A stretch of 64,000 nucleotides of DNA from Limonium bicolor (taxonomy: Eukaryota; Streptophyta; Magnoliopsida; Caryophyllales; Plumbaginaceae). Of the stretch, positions 47,340 to 59,452 are shown in pieces (the first letter of the stretch is position 1; each line of letters opens with the position of its first letter). The position numbers and the translations under genes are program-made. The notes beneath the pieces were generated by a model. The model was not told where the DNA came from. It made no database searches and saw only the letters and a program-made list of their open reading frames with translations. The stretch is taken from the NCBI GenBank assembly GCA_023374045.1, contig CM041780.1, forward strand, positions 96,071,005-96,135,004, read 5' to 3'.

Positions 47340-49700
47340 ATTTAACAAAGAGATTTTTATGAAATAAATTTTTTAAAATATGTCTAAAATATCATAATTA
47401 CTATATATTAAATTTGAAAATTTTTAGGCAAGAGGAAATAGGTTTAAAAAAATTGTATTTCTGAAATTTTCATAAGTTACCTTATGATATATGGTTTTAA
47501 TGTAATGAAAATTAAAGTATAGTGGAATAATAAACTTCATAGGTTGAAAATAATATAAGTAGGTTAAACTAACCTTTAGTACAGAATGTTAACAAATATT
47601 TTAGGCAATGAACTTTTGAGTAGGAATAGAGAAAATAAAGAAATAAAAGAAGTAAAAGATTATCTTAGGTTAAATCAAGGAATTAAAATTTACCTACTTT
47701 TATGTTGACTATATACTATAGCAGCTTTATACTAAATTGAAACTAAGGAAAATACTTTATGTTATGAATCATATATTGGATGTAGATGTGTGTACGAGTT
47801 AATAGGAATAATTAAATACAATAAAGCTACATAAAGAATGTTTTACCTAAATCCTAATACACATAGATAACAAGAAAAAAATAAATAAATTGAAGAAATA
47901 AAATACCGTGTAGGAAATAGAATATGAAGAAATTAATAAGTTGAACTAAACCTATACATTATATTAATAGTTTTGGATTTTAATACAATGAAAATTTAAA
48001 ACCTAAATGAACTTGTGAATGGGGATATCCAACATGAACCTTTGAGTTCTAATCAAATATTAAATGAATAAATCAACTGCAACCTAGGAGTTTTAAGTAA
48101 GCTAAACTTTGATCTAGGATAAGGATATGAAATAAAATTTAATGTACGCTTAAGACATGCAAGTTCAATAGTGTAGATGGTCAAGTCAAACCCATAACTA
48201 AATCAAGGTTATGCGTTCGAAACCTCGCGAAAACCATTTTTAGAAAATTTAATCGATTAACGAAAACGTAACGCGGACTTGGGCTATCCTACTGGGCCTA
48301 AGTCCATGAACTCCAAAAGCCCACTTAAACAATTCAACGAGAGCATGGGCCACTCTCAGGATAATACCCTAAATCATTCCAGATTAATTGAAATGGGCTT
48401 AATGAAAGACTTATTAACAAAGCCTAGCCCAAATTCTTATGAGAGAATAATTGTAAACTAAAAGCGATAAACCGTTAAGAATAAAAGATGCGTACCAGTA
48501 TAAGCTCCTTAGCTAATCGGTACACTCAAGTTAGTTACTGCTTCTACACATACCAGGTACGATTTCTTGTACTCAGATACTTCTACTAAGAGACTTTAAG
48601 GCAATGTTTTGAGAAACGCCAACTGAGCTTTAAACGAGTTTCAAAAGAAAACTCCTTGTGTGACTAACTCAGCTTGATGTGACTAACTGAGCCTTGGATG
48701 CGTAATTGGTTATAGTCAACTGTGTCATCCTATCTTAGTAATTTTGCTAGGTTGTTTGCTACCAAGTGTTCACGCCTCTGCACTCTGTATGACTGAGTGT
48801 TTTGGTATTGCACTTGTGTAGTTGATGATTTAGTGAGATAATTGGGAATGTTGGGATTTGTTAATCTTGGTAAAATCTTCCTTTGACTCTGGGTACCATT
48901 TCATCCATGAGCTGAGTCTTTGGTCAGCCTTCTTGAGTATGGAGTCTTTTTATTAAGTCGTGTGCGCGTCTTCGCCGATGACTGAGAACGGGTCGGTGAC
49001 AGCGGAGGACTGTATATTCCTCGTCCTAAAAGGATGTGTGTCGGCGGTGGGGGCCATCTCTCCAAATTGGTTCTATTCCACTCTTGAGTTGCTGGTTCTT
49101 GGATATCTCTTTTCATTCCTAGTCCTTGTGACTACTTAAGTCTTTCTGCTCCTAACTGGAATTGAATCTAACACAAGCAATGGTTGTTCACTAACTCATG
49201 GTGTGGCTTTTTAATTGACTAACTTTACTTTAAGGTTCTTTATCTCTATCTTCGTCCTGTTCTTTTTTCTCTATAACTTGATTGTTTTGAAGTGCCTTAT
49301 TACTCTGTTTTGCTTTTAAGAGTTTCATTTCAAGTTACTATTTTGTTTTAAGGTTATGTTTTAACTTTTGTTTATGAGAGTCGTACCAGTTCCATTCCAG
49401 GGAACTGACTCACCCCTCCCGGGGTGGGCTGCTTGGTTTCATCTTGCAGGTACGAAATTGTTCATACAGGTGGCCACGAAGAGTATGAGTGATTGGGATG
49501 GGAATTAGGAGTTATGGAGAGTTATTCTATTTACTTTAAGTTATGTTTACGTTGTATTTCTTGAGTTCAGACTGTAACGTTTGTAATTTATAAGTTGTAA
49601 TTTGGTGAGGTTTGGTAACGGGTGTTTGGAACCCGATGATCTGTAAACGCCAGTAGTATTTTATTTTTCTGTTGTACTTACTTTAAATAGGGGCGTTACA
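47340..49700 (+). mobile_element. Family A LTR fragment, plus orientation (3' half)
   Basis: This stretch is the reverse complement relative of about 6108-9790, with moderate divergence, and ends GGGGCGTTACA at 49700. Its first part (GATTTTTATGAAATAAA..., ATATGTCTAAAAT) corresponds to the family A LTR middle, so the older element at 42901-47339 was inserted into this LTR and the remainder should lie beyond the left of the nest. No primer site follows the end, so it is a 3' or solo LTR. It is oriented opposite to the family A element at 1-11586. Confidence 0.83.
49387..49449 (+). other. Double hairpin and acceptor-like site (family A LTR)
   Basis: CAGTTCC/GGAACTG (49387-49393, 49401-49407) is followed by CACCCC/GGGGTG (49411-49416, 49421-49426), then TTGGTTTCATCTTGCAG/GTACG. 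The minus-strand copy at 6350-6415 has the same two stems with changed loops. Confidence 0.65.
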
Positions 49701-49871
49701 CGGCTGGACCTGGAATCAGCTAGAACCGGTTTGGAACCAAACCATCCCTAATCGAAGCGAACCTGAATCTTCACTTTGAGATTTGGGCCTGAACTATTTT
49801 CAATCCGGAACCGGAAGCGCCTTGGAACCACTAAGAACTAGAAATGAAAAATGTTACCGTTAGGGGCAGAG
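49701..49871. other. Short unassigned sequence between two LTRs
   Basis: The 171 bases, including several GGAACC/GAACCG-type words, match nothing else that I recognise in the window. They may be a remnant of flanking DNA or part of the LTR to the right. Confidence 0.3.
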
Positions 49872-51797
49872 TGTGAGAAACCAGAACCGCCTGTGGAGGG
49901 TGATTTTTCGGTATGAGGGGGGTCTATCTAAATATGGTCTAACTGAAAAGCCTAGATCCTAGAAAATGCCATTCTGTGGAGGGTGAAAACCCGTTAATCT
50001 GGCATCCCTCAGATACCTACTAAATCGTCCGTCTTTCCCAGAAAGCATAAAAGGGAGTGCAAGTGTGCACTACACCCGCTCTCGATGGGCTCCACGCGGA
50101 CTTATGCCTCTATAAGGCGGAATTGACTAGAGTCGCCACCTAGTTTAACCTATGATAACTAGGAAGGGAGAAGAAGGGTTCTAAGAACCGTTAATTGACT
50201 CTGAAATTGTGGATAGGTCTTACCTGGTCATGTCAGAGATTCTATGTGGGTTCGCACTGGGTTACACCCCTTAGAAGTGGCAACGACCACGACTTCGGCT
50301 TGGTGCCCGAGGAAACCTCGGTCTCCAATTGTCGGGATTACCTTCTTTCAAAACCTTTTTAGAGAGATTCATTAAAAGCCAAGGATAGGATTAAAAGAGG
50401 AGTAAGGAAAGGATGAGTCCGAAGAGTTATGAATAGGCTGGTCTTGGAGTTGGTTTTTGTGAGGGGTTTTAATCGCTCTGAGAGATTTGAGATTGTTTCG
50501 GGCCTTCACGGAATCAAGAGGATGATGGAAGTTTTGGGGGAGTAAAGGGACATTTCGATCACTTTTGGTGGAGTCAAGGGGTAGCTGGATCGTTTGGCTG
50601 ATTTGAGGAGTTTTGTTGTGTTTGGATTTTGAAATGGTCGGGTTCTTGAGGTGTTTTGGGAAATCGAATGGGTTGAAGAGGAATTCGGGTTTTGAGGATG
50701 ATTGAGTATGGAAGAGGATATTTGGTTTACAAGTATTTGGGTTTTGAAGATGTTTCAGGTTTCCGGAAGTTTTCGAGAATTGGAAGTCCTATGTGACTTA
50801 GAGTTGGTTAAAAGGAGGATTAAGAAGTGTTTATGGGTCCTAAAGCTCTAATGGAGATGTTGGATTGGGGTATCCAGAATTGTCTCTCTTAAAGCTTTTA
50901 AAACCAGAAAAATCATTTTTGTTGTAAAAGGGCGGATAATCCCGAGGGATTACCTATGTACCCCCTCGAACATGACACTTAATTGATGGTAAGTGCCAAG
51001 GCTCGAAAGATGGGGGGGCAATGAATTATGTCGAAAAATAAGATTCAGAGAAACACCATGAATAAGATGTTCTCGGTCGAACCCTAATAACGTCTCTAAC
51101 TCCCGACATTAAAAACCGAAAACATTGAAATCGAATGGAAGGGAGTTAGATGATTCTGAAATCCCGGCTGCGACTAGGAAGGCCGTCACTTCCCTAGCGC
51201 CCCGCCTTGTAGAAATCTAGGCTGCAATTAGGGGAGGTTTGTCACCCTAATGCCCCGCCTAAAGAGATCCAGACTGCGACAAGGGAGGTTATGACCCCAG
51301 TGCCCCGCCTCGGATTTTTATTTTTGGGAAGGAAGACAAGTGATGACCTAACCATGGAGGAAATGTTTTGAAGGGGTTAGACATTACTTGCTCCCCAAAA
51401 ACGGTTTATTTGAGTTAAAAACTGAGTTGGGAAAAAACTTCGAAGTTGTTCGGAATTCTCGGTAAAGAAACACCGATTTTGAGAAATGTTTTTAGGAGAA
51501 AACTTTCTGTATATGTGAGAAGAACTTTCTGAAGAGTTTTCTGTGATGTGAGAAGAGTTTTTCCTTTTTAAGATTCCACAAAATGGCTTCTTTTGAAATC
51601 ATGAGAAAACTTGATGAAACTTGGATGTAAACGGTTGTTCAAAAATTTGGGAGAAGAGATTTTGGAGTTTGAATGGGATTTACAAAACAAGTATGAATTG
51701 AATTGAAAATGGGCTTGGATTAAAAATGAGTTGGGTATTGGGTTATGTTGGGCTAAACCTAGGCCGGAACTAGAAAACGAGCCCAGTCAAACCCCGG

Positions 51798-52005
51798 GTT
51801 GGTCAAATGATTCGGTCAAACAAGTTGGTCAAACGGGTTGGTCAAGTGGGTTGGTCAAATGGGTGGGTCAAACGGGTTGGTCAAACGGATTGGTCAAACG
51901 GGTTGGTCAAATGGGTTGGTCAAATGGGTTGGTCAAACAGATTGGTCAAACAGGGTTGGTCAAACAGGTTGGTCAAGATTGGTCAAACTTGATTGGTCAA
52001 AAGCT
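51798..52005. repeat. 13-bp tandem repeat (GGTTGGTCAAACG)
   Basis: About 15 copies with variants at one or two positions. Because 13 is not a multiple of three, all frames stay open across it, which explains the overlapping reading frames that start at 51731, 51807 and 51838. Confidence 0.92.
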
Positions 52006-52159
52006 CGGGTCAACTCTTGGATCATTTTGTAGACTTGTTTTTTTGTGGATTTTGGGTCTTGGAATGATTTTTGTGGACTTTGATTGAGGTCGGTTTGGGT
52101 TTAGTTTAAGGATAGGATTTGGACTTGGTCAAGGATAGGATTTGGACTTGGTCAAGAAT

Positions 52160-52920
52160 AGGATTTGGGCCGGTTTTGTGTATTGGGCCGGTTTTATGAA
52201 TGGAACTTAGGCTGGGTCATGTGGATTTGGGCCGGGTCATGTGGATTTGGGCCGGGTCATGTGGACTTGGGCCGGGTCATGTGGACTTGGGCCGGGTCAT
52301 GTGGGCTTGGGCCGAGTCATGTGGACTTGGGCCGGGTCATATGGACTTGGGCCGTGAGTTTTGGATTTGGGCCGTGGGTTTTAGACTTGGGCCATGAGTT
52401 TTGGATTTGGGCCGTGGGTTTTAGACTTGGGCCATTGTGGGCTATGGGCTAAGTGGGTATTGGGTCGAGTTTTAGTTTGGGCCGAGGGTATTTGGGCCGA
52501 GGGTATTTGGGCCGAGGGTATTGGGCTTGGATTGTGGGCTGAGTGTGGTTCTCCGGTTTGGGTTTAAGTGGGTTATGGGTCGGGTTGAGAGTTGGGTCGA
52601 GATGGGTTGTTGGGCCGAGATGATCTTGGGCTTCGAATTTTGGGCCGATTTCAGGGATGGGCTGAGTTTGGAGCTGGGCTGAGTTTTGGGTCGGGTTTGA
52701 GGGAGTTTGAGGCTAAGCTATATGATTGGGCCGGATTTGTGTATTGTTGGGCCACGTCATATGATATTGGGCCGAGTTTGGTTTAGACTCTGGGACGAGC
52801 TAGTAGAATTTTGGGCCGGGCTTGCGAGTTTTGATTTTTGGGACCGGATTAAGGGGTTTGGACTTGGTTGGGAATGGGCCTTTGGGCCGGTTTGGCCCCT
52901 TGGAGATGGGCCAGCAACTG
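52160..52920. repeat. TTGGGCC-rich block with 20-bp tandem array
   Basis: From about 52208 to 52435 some eleven units of GTGGACTTGGGCCGGGTCAT or variants occur. TTGGGCC then continues at irregular spacing to 52920. The frames at 52165-52452 and 52200-52397 are repeat products. TGGGCC is the core of the plant site II element bound by TCP factors (known motif), but function here is not shown. Confidence 0.85.
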
Positions 52921-55640
52921 TTTTTTTTTTTAGTTAAACAAGAGGGAGGGTTTGGAGTCAAAAAGATGAAGAAAACTGAGAGACAAACCTAGTTTGGGCC
53001 TTTTCTTTAATTGAGGTGATGATCAGAGAGGAGGTTTTGAATCAAAAATGGAATAATAAGGTTTATTAAACAATTGATCTTGATTAGGGGTTTGAGGGTA
53101 AAAGAGGATTCCACCCACATAAAACGAATGAGAGACCCGTTAGGCATGGGGTGGTATCACATCCTAAACCCTCCTAAATAGCCTTAAGGGCTTGTTTTTA
53201 AAGTTTTTACTCTTATATACATATAAGGGTGGTTTGAGTGTTTTCTGAAGTTATAGAAGATTGTTGCCCCACGAAACGAATGAGAGACCCGTTAGGTGTG
53301 GGGCGATAACACATCCTAAACTTTTCTGTTAGTTAAAAGGCCCTAAGGGAAATAGCTAGGGCTTTAAGCAGAGCAACCAAAACAAGGAGCGAAATGAAAT
53401 TTCAGGAGAAGGGCAATAAACATGAATCTGTACAGCAAAATGTAATTGAAAGTATCACAATCAACAAACACGTAGGATGAGGTTTAATTCCAGATAACAA
53501 AATAGGGTAGAAACCCAACCAAAAGCCTAGAAGAAAATCAAGCCCAAAATTTAAGCACTCAACCCGATTTTTTCCACTTCTGTTCACTGCTCTTTAACAC
53601 TACTCATTGACGAAAAAAATCAGAGGAAGTTTTTTTTATTCTTGAACTAGTATTAGACAATTCCTAGGTGAGCACATTGAAGAGATAAACAAAATAAGAA
53701 ACACTCAAGACCTTCATCGCACTCTTAACATAAAACCAGCCACTTCTTTCTTCTTCTTTTTTTTTACTGCACAACAGAAAAGGAGGTTTTAAGTCGGATT
53801 GCTACCCTACTGTTGAATTGGTTCCCTGTATCCCTGTAACAGCATGCTTTATCCAAACACTAACCTTCTAATATAATATCCACCGAAAGCTAGGCAGCAT
53901 GGGTTTATCACGAAGCAAAAAAAAAAAAACTAAACCCCTAATAGTTTTCTGCTTTGAAATTGGTGAATGAATTCATCTTCGAATACTACCTGAACTGAAA
54001 GGTGTGACAGATTAATATATTCAACCGATTATCAGGCAAACAACAGGGGGGTTTCGACCCTAGATTCTTCCATGAACTCTCTTCCACTCTCCTAGAACTG
54101 TAAATCAAAATCTCAGGACCTAACTCTGGTGGCCAGTATTTCAAATAACAGATAAGTTACAGCAGAAGTCGTGAATTAGGACCCAAAAACAAGGAGTCAA
54201 GCAGATACTCATACACAGACAGCAGTTGGCCTTTACAGAATCAGTATTCCCAGAAGCCCAAAAACAGACATTCGAACTATTGGAACCAACATCAGGAGAC
54301 AGACAACAAATAGCAAGGGTTAGAACTTAATACCGAAACAGAGTGTGCAAGGTTTCCTGCAAATATTCCGAGACAAACCAGAGACTAAACCAAACATTAG
54401 TCCAACAGATAAATCAGAAGGAATAACAATCAAAACGCCACAAACATTTACCGCGCTCTATATCGAACCAAGATACCATGAAAACAGACTACTGGAGATG
54501 GACCACTCCACTCGACCTTTGAATCTGAGTGTGGTGAGGCTGAAGAAAATGAATCGTGACTAGAAGGGGAACCATGACTGGAGGGTGACCAGTCTATACT
54601 GTCTGTATACATTACTACCAGTTTGCTCAACACTCGGAGAATACGGTAACAAATAGATTGACCGGAATGCAACCGGAGGAGGACCAGTTTTTCTCGCAAC
54701 TTCCGAATCAAGGAAACAACTATGGGATCGAGACTGAAATGAACCAGTCTCGAGATGCTTCGAACACATTAAAAACAAACAACTCAAATACATATATATA
54801 CAGGGGGGCCGATGTTAAGCGCACCTCTAACCCGTTCGTGGACTGCAATGTCCATACCAGGCTACGCATGCTACCGAAAATAGAAACGAGAATAATATCG
54901 GGACATGCAGAGAGACGGCTTTGCTTAAACACAAAAATTTAAATCCCTTTCGAAGACCCTGAACCCATCATGGGTTTGGAATCAACTATATCGGATTAAG
55001 GTTTGAAAAAGGAAGAGATAAGAGGGGATACGAAGAGGAAAAGACCAACGTACTCCTGGATACGAAAAAACATAGCCGAGAAAATCAGAGAGGGATGGGA
55101 ATGGAGGTGGGTTTCGTGTCGGAAAAAAGTTTTCTCGACTGAAACCTAACCCCTTGCCGTCATCGAGTTAAGCCCATGGGCAAAACTGAGTTTGAAGTGT
55201 CGAGAACGCAAAACGAAGATCGCTGATACTCGAGGGATTTTGAGAGTAAGGGAGAAGAAGCCAACTTACGCTGTCAAGGTGGAATGACTGGCTACCCGAA
55301 TTCCGGTGGAATAGCGCCTTGTCGGAAGAAGGTTTTAAGAAGGGAGACGAGATTTCCGGCGAGAGAACACGAGGAAGGGGACGGTCGAGTTTGAGAAGGA
55401 GAAGGCAGAAGAAAACGCAGGATGTTCCGATTCTTTCAAAAACGAGAATGTTTTGGGGATGTCTGCTCTCGATCGTGTGTACAGTAGGGTTTTTTAAGAA
55501 TGTGTTTTTTTTTATAACCGAGAGATGCCACCAGATGGGCTTTTTTGAGTAAGAAAGACGGGTCCAAAATGAGAGGATAGTGGGCCTGGTCCAAGCATGT
55601 GGCAAACAACAAAACAAGAAGAAAATAAAAGGGGAGGGAT

Positions 55641-55717
55641 GCTCCCACCCAGATTCGAACTCGGTATCATTGGCTTCCTCCCTGAATACCCTGACCAACC
55701 GAGCTACCACCGCATTC
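55641..55717 (-). other. tRNA-like sequence with Pol III A and B boxes (degenerate tRNA or SINE head)
   Basis: In minus sense TGGTAGCTCGGTTGG fits an internal A box and GAGTTCGAATCTGG fits a B box, 77 nt overall, ending GGGTGGGAGC. The T stem forms with one mismatch. Acceptor and anticodon stems do not pair well, so a functional tRNA is unlikely. It could be a tRNA pseudogene or the head of a SINE. It sits about 300 bases inside the Tat LTR. Confidence 0.5.
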
Positions 55718-56170
55718 GGTATACAGACGCGAGGAAATAGGATAAGGGTTATGTTGCGAGCCGAGGCAAAACAAGGGGAAATGTTTTTCGTGGAACGTTT
55801 TTAAAACCAACAAAATGTGTATACGAAATGAGGTCAGTTAAACACAGATTTCAACAAAAGCTCGTGCTCCTTTTCCATAGGAATGTGAGGTCTAAATACC
55901 GGTGAAAAGGAATTCCTTTAGTTAAAAACGGGGACGACCGCCTTGTTTCTGAAAGCATGTTCATTTTTGTAATTTGATTTTTAAAAAAAAACGGGTGAGA
56001 ATTTTTGGTGTCTACAGATGGCTCCCTTGATTCAATTTGCAATAGAAGGCTTGCAGAATTGGATCAAGGTTGACGGGGCGAAAAATTTCATCACGGCTTA
56101 CGATTTGCTCTTATGGGCGCGGGTGCACGGGGACTTATGACGGGCCCCAGATTGCGGTGATTGGTGGTAT

Positions 56171-57025
56171 GAGGACTAATGACGGGCCTCAACTAGATCT
56201 CGGTGTCTAGCTCTAGGACTAATGACGGGCCTAGAATACGATCAATCAGCTATGCATGAGGACTAATGACGGGCCTCAACTAGAACTCGGTGTCTAGCTC
56301 TAGGACTTATGACGGGCCTAGAATGCATCTTCGAAATGTATGAGGACTAATGACGGGCCTCAACTAGATCTCGGTGTCTAGCTCTAGGACTAATGACGGG
56401 CCTAGAATACAATCGGTATAAGGGTTATGCATGAGGACTAATGACGGGCCTCAACTAGAACTCGGTGTCTAGCTCTAGGACTTATGACGGGCCTAGAATG
56501 CATCTTCGAAATGTATGAGGACTAATGACGGGCCTCAACTAGATCTCGGTGTCTAGCTCTAGGACTAATGACGGGCCTAGAATACAATCGGTATAAGGGT
56601 TATGCATGAGGACTAATGACGGGCCTCAACTAGAACTCGGTGTCTAGCTCTAGGACTTATGACGGGCCTAGAATGCATCTTCGAAATGTATGAGGACTAA
56701 TGACGGGCCTCAACTAGAACTCGGCGTCTAGCTCTAGGACTAATGACGGGCCTAGAATACAATCGGTATAAGGGTTATGCATGAGGACTAATGACGGGCC
56801 TCAACTAGAACTCGGTGTCTAGCTCTAGGACTTATGACGGGCCTAGAATGCATCTTCGAAATGTATGAGGACTAATGACGGGCCTCAACTAGATCTCGGT
56901 GTCTAGCTCTAGGACTAATGACGGGCCTAGAATACAATCGGTATAGGGTTATGCATGAGGACTAATGACGGGCCTCAACTAGAACTCGGCGTCTAGCTCT
57001 AGGACTTATGACGGGCCTAGAATGC
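56171..57025. repeat. Higher-order tandem array, alternating 84- and 91-bp units
   Basis: Units begin GAGGACTAATGACGGGCC at 56171, 56258, 56342, 56433, 56517, 56608, 56692, 56783, 56867 and 56957. From 56258 the steps are 84, 91, 84, 91, 84, 91, 84, 90, so the true period is 175 bp with nearly identical copies. Within each unit a short GGACTxATGACGGGCCT motif occurs twice. Confidence 0.95.
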
Positions 57026-57269
57026 AATTGAAAGTACAAAACTCGTTGTTTTGAGTGGTCGATTTGAGGATGACTTTGGTTGTGGGTTGATCCGGGTTTG
57101 GATGCTTTTCGGTCGTTTTCGCGAGGGACGTGATAATCGAATGTTGTCTGATGGTGTCGCCTTTGACTTCGTCAGTGGGACTTTTGTTTTGGTTCTGTTT
57201 TGACAGTCTCGCCTGATGCGCACTGTAGTTTCGGGATTTGGTAGGACTCTTGGCTCCGATATTCGAGAT

Positions 57270-57675
57270 GGCTCCGGTTTGATCTGTGACCCCCCTTGTG
57301 ATCAGCGACTCAGGGATGGTTGACGGGTTCGGGTTCGATATGATCTTGAGGGCTCCGGTATGATCGGATGGCTCCAGTTTGATCTGTGACTCCCTTGTGA
57401 GCAACGACTCTGGGATGATTGATGGTTCGGGTTCGATGATCTTGAGGGCTCCGGTATGATCGGATGGCTCCAGTTTGATCTGGACTCCCTTGTGAGCAAC
57501 GACTCTGGGAGGATTGATGGGTTCGGGTTCGATATGATCTGAGGGCTCCGGTATGATCGGATGGCTCCAGTTTGATCTGTGCTCCCTTGTGAGCAACGAC
57601 TCTGGGATGATTGATGGGTTCGGGTTCGATAGATCTGAGGGCTCCGGTATGATCGGATGGCTCCAGTTTAACCCT
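57270..57675. repeat. Tandem repeat, about 97-bp unit
   Basis: Units containing GGCTCC(A/G)GTTTGATCTG begin at 57270, 57370, 57466, 57563 and 57659 (the last partial). Each also has a second GGCTCCGGTATGATCGGA. Confidence 0.9.
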
Positions 57676-59452
57676 GAGATGATCCTCGATCGAGACGGGT
57701 TTCTTTATAGAGTGATGGCAATGGCCTTGTGGTTCGAGGGGATGAGGGGTTTTATTTGGGACGGGGTCGCACCCTGAGAGGGTTGCCTACGTACTCAACT
57801 CCCTGTTGAGATCAGACCTTACGTAGTTCATGCATTTTGGCGAGTGAGGAGTTCGGTGGTGAAGAGGAATGTCTTGCGGGGCATTTCTTTGAGTGGCGCC
57901 GAGGCTTTTGATCGCATTTTCTGAGAGTGGTTTGTGCCGGTGGGTGAAGGAGACAGGCTCTGCGTTGTGGCTTCCTTTTCTAAAGAGCATACTCATCTTT
58001 CTTTCCGTGGTGTAGGATATTATGTCCGAACCGATGGATGCAAATCTATTCTACATGCTTTTTTTGGAATATGATTGAATGCAACGAGGATGTCGTGTCA
58101 AGGTGAGCTCAGCCAAGAATTCTAGTTAAGTCAGATTAGTCATTTCTGAGCCACTTTCTTGAAAAATCTACCCGAAAGAGGTCTCTCGGGATCTCTTATA
58201 CCTTTCCGTTTCCTTTCTTAAGGTCAGTTAGGCTTTCTTTAATCGGGGTGATGAACACTCGTTTTTTCTCTACCTTCCTGATCCTTTGACACTCGTTTGT
58301 GCACGATTGTATTGACAAGATCGGACGCGTCGTGGCCGTTCATGTTTCGAATTTGGTACTTTCGAATCAAGCAAATACCATCTCTAAGTCGGAGGTCTTT
58401 GATGGGTTATAAGGGGCTGAGGGCATGTGACATGGGACTGGGGATTCGTTTGAGGATTGTGGAGCTTTGGTGCAACGGAGGATATGCTTCACCTTGCCAT
58501 GGATGGAGTGATTTTGGACTCCTTTCGCATTTGTGCGGATATTATATGCTCTCATTTTTGTTTGCTACTTTCTGAGTAGTCTATTTGCATTTCTTCGTAT
58601 TGACATTTCTGGTCTCATCTATTTATCAAGTGTGGAGCATCGATGGTGTGAGACTTTCATTTCCTCTTGTATTTTGAGCGTTTTGTGCTCCGCTTCTCTC
58701 GTTCTCATCCTCCTTGGGTATCTCTTTCGAGCTTTCTTTCATGCTTTAAATGGTGGGGAAAGAATCATGGCTCCAGCTCTTTTATCCTCTCTTGCAGGGG
58801 TGAATGGTTGTGTGATGTGGGGTGGTATATCGTGGAGCTGTTTTCAAAAGGATTCTCAATGAAAGGCTCAGCGGGGTTCACTAAGGGATCGTTTTCAGGG
58901 TCAATCAGGCCTTTGGTCTTGTGGAGGTTTTCTTCGATCCTAGGTGCCTCGTCATCCCTATCGACAGATAATTGTTTCCTCTACTATTCCCAAATTTTGA
59001 CATGAATGGTAACGCGCTTTTCTCATCAATATTTGGTTTCGTGAAGGGAGATCCTCACATGGTGTTTTGAAATTTAAATGCATCAAGCGCTCCGGGTTTT
59101 GCACGATCTGTGTTTCTCTCATGCACTCAACTCTCACGGGAGGTTAGAGATCCTTTCAAGACCTCTTCGGGGAAAAATGATACAAGAACTCGGCGGCCTT
59201 TGATGACTTATGTGACTTTCCTAGAATTAAAGATCGAGATGCACCTCGACACTAGGGATACACAAATTCAAATGCAAATGCAATTAAACTAAACCTAATG
59301 CAGATGATAATGATACATTTTGTGTGTATGCATTTTTTTTTGGATGCATTTTTGTGGATGCGCTTTTCTTTATGGATGCATTTTTGTGGATGCATTTTTT
59401 TTGGATTTTTGAATGAATGTGTGTGTTTTGTTTTTTGGATTTTTATGACGGT

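Larger units (their letters stand above)
49872..56016 (-). mobile_element. Tat-lineage 3' LTR, about 6.1 kb (left border approximate)
   Basis: The right border is clear: in minus sense AAGGGAGCCATC (purine tract) is followed by TGTAGACACC at 56016. The left border is a guess from TGTGAGAAACC at 49872. About 250 bases in, GAGTCGCCACCTAGTTTAACC parallels the same motif about 130 bases inside the Tat/Ogre-like LTR at 15234, which supports an LTR border nearby. The region contains two tandem arrays, dense TTGGGCC motifs and a tRNA-like sequence. It holds no pol domain. The partner LTR is outside the window. Confidence 0.6.
56017..59452 (-). mobile_element. Tat-lineage element, region between integrase and 3' LTR
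   Basis: 3.4 kb downstream of pol without a recognised domain. It contains a higher-order tandem array (56171-57025), a 97-bp array (57270-57675) and T-rich, repeat-poor sequence with TGGATGCATTTTT copies at 59330-59400. The minus frame at 57006-57596 is repeat-driven. Frames at 58297-59005 (plus) show no family motif. Tat/Ogre elements often carry long non-coding 3' regions with repeats. Confidence 0.7.

Noticed and set aside
51731..52452. Open frames of 60-118 codons with WSNGLVK or GLGPGHVD repeats
   Set aside because: They are produced by the 13-bp and 20-bp tandem repeats, are open in several frames, and match no protein type.
55168..55710. 180-codon minus frame in the Tat LTR
   Set aside because: It covers the tRNA-like sequence and a pyrimidine-rich stretch, has no family features, and related evidence is lacking. 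It might still be worth a database search.
57006..57596. 196-codon minus frame
   Set aside because: Most of it translates the 97-bp tandem repeat (KLEPSDHTGALKI blocks).
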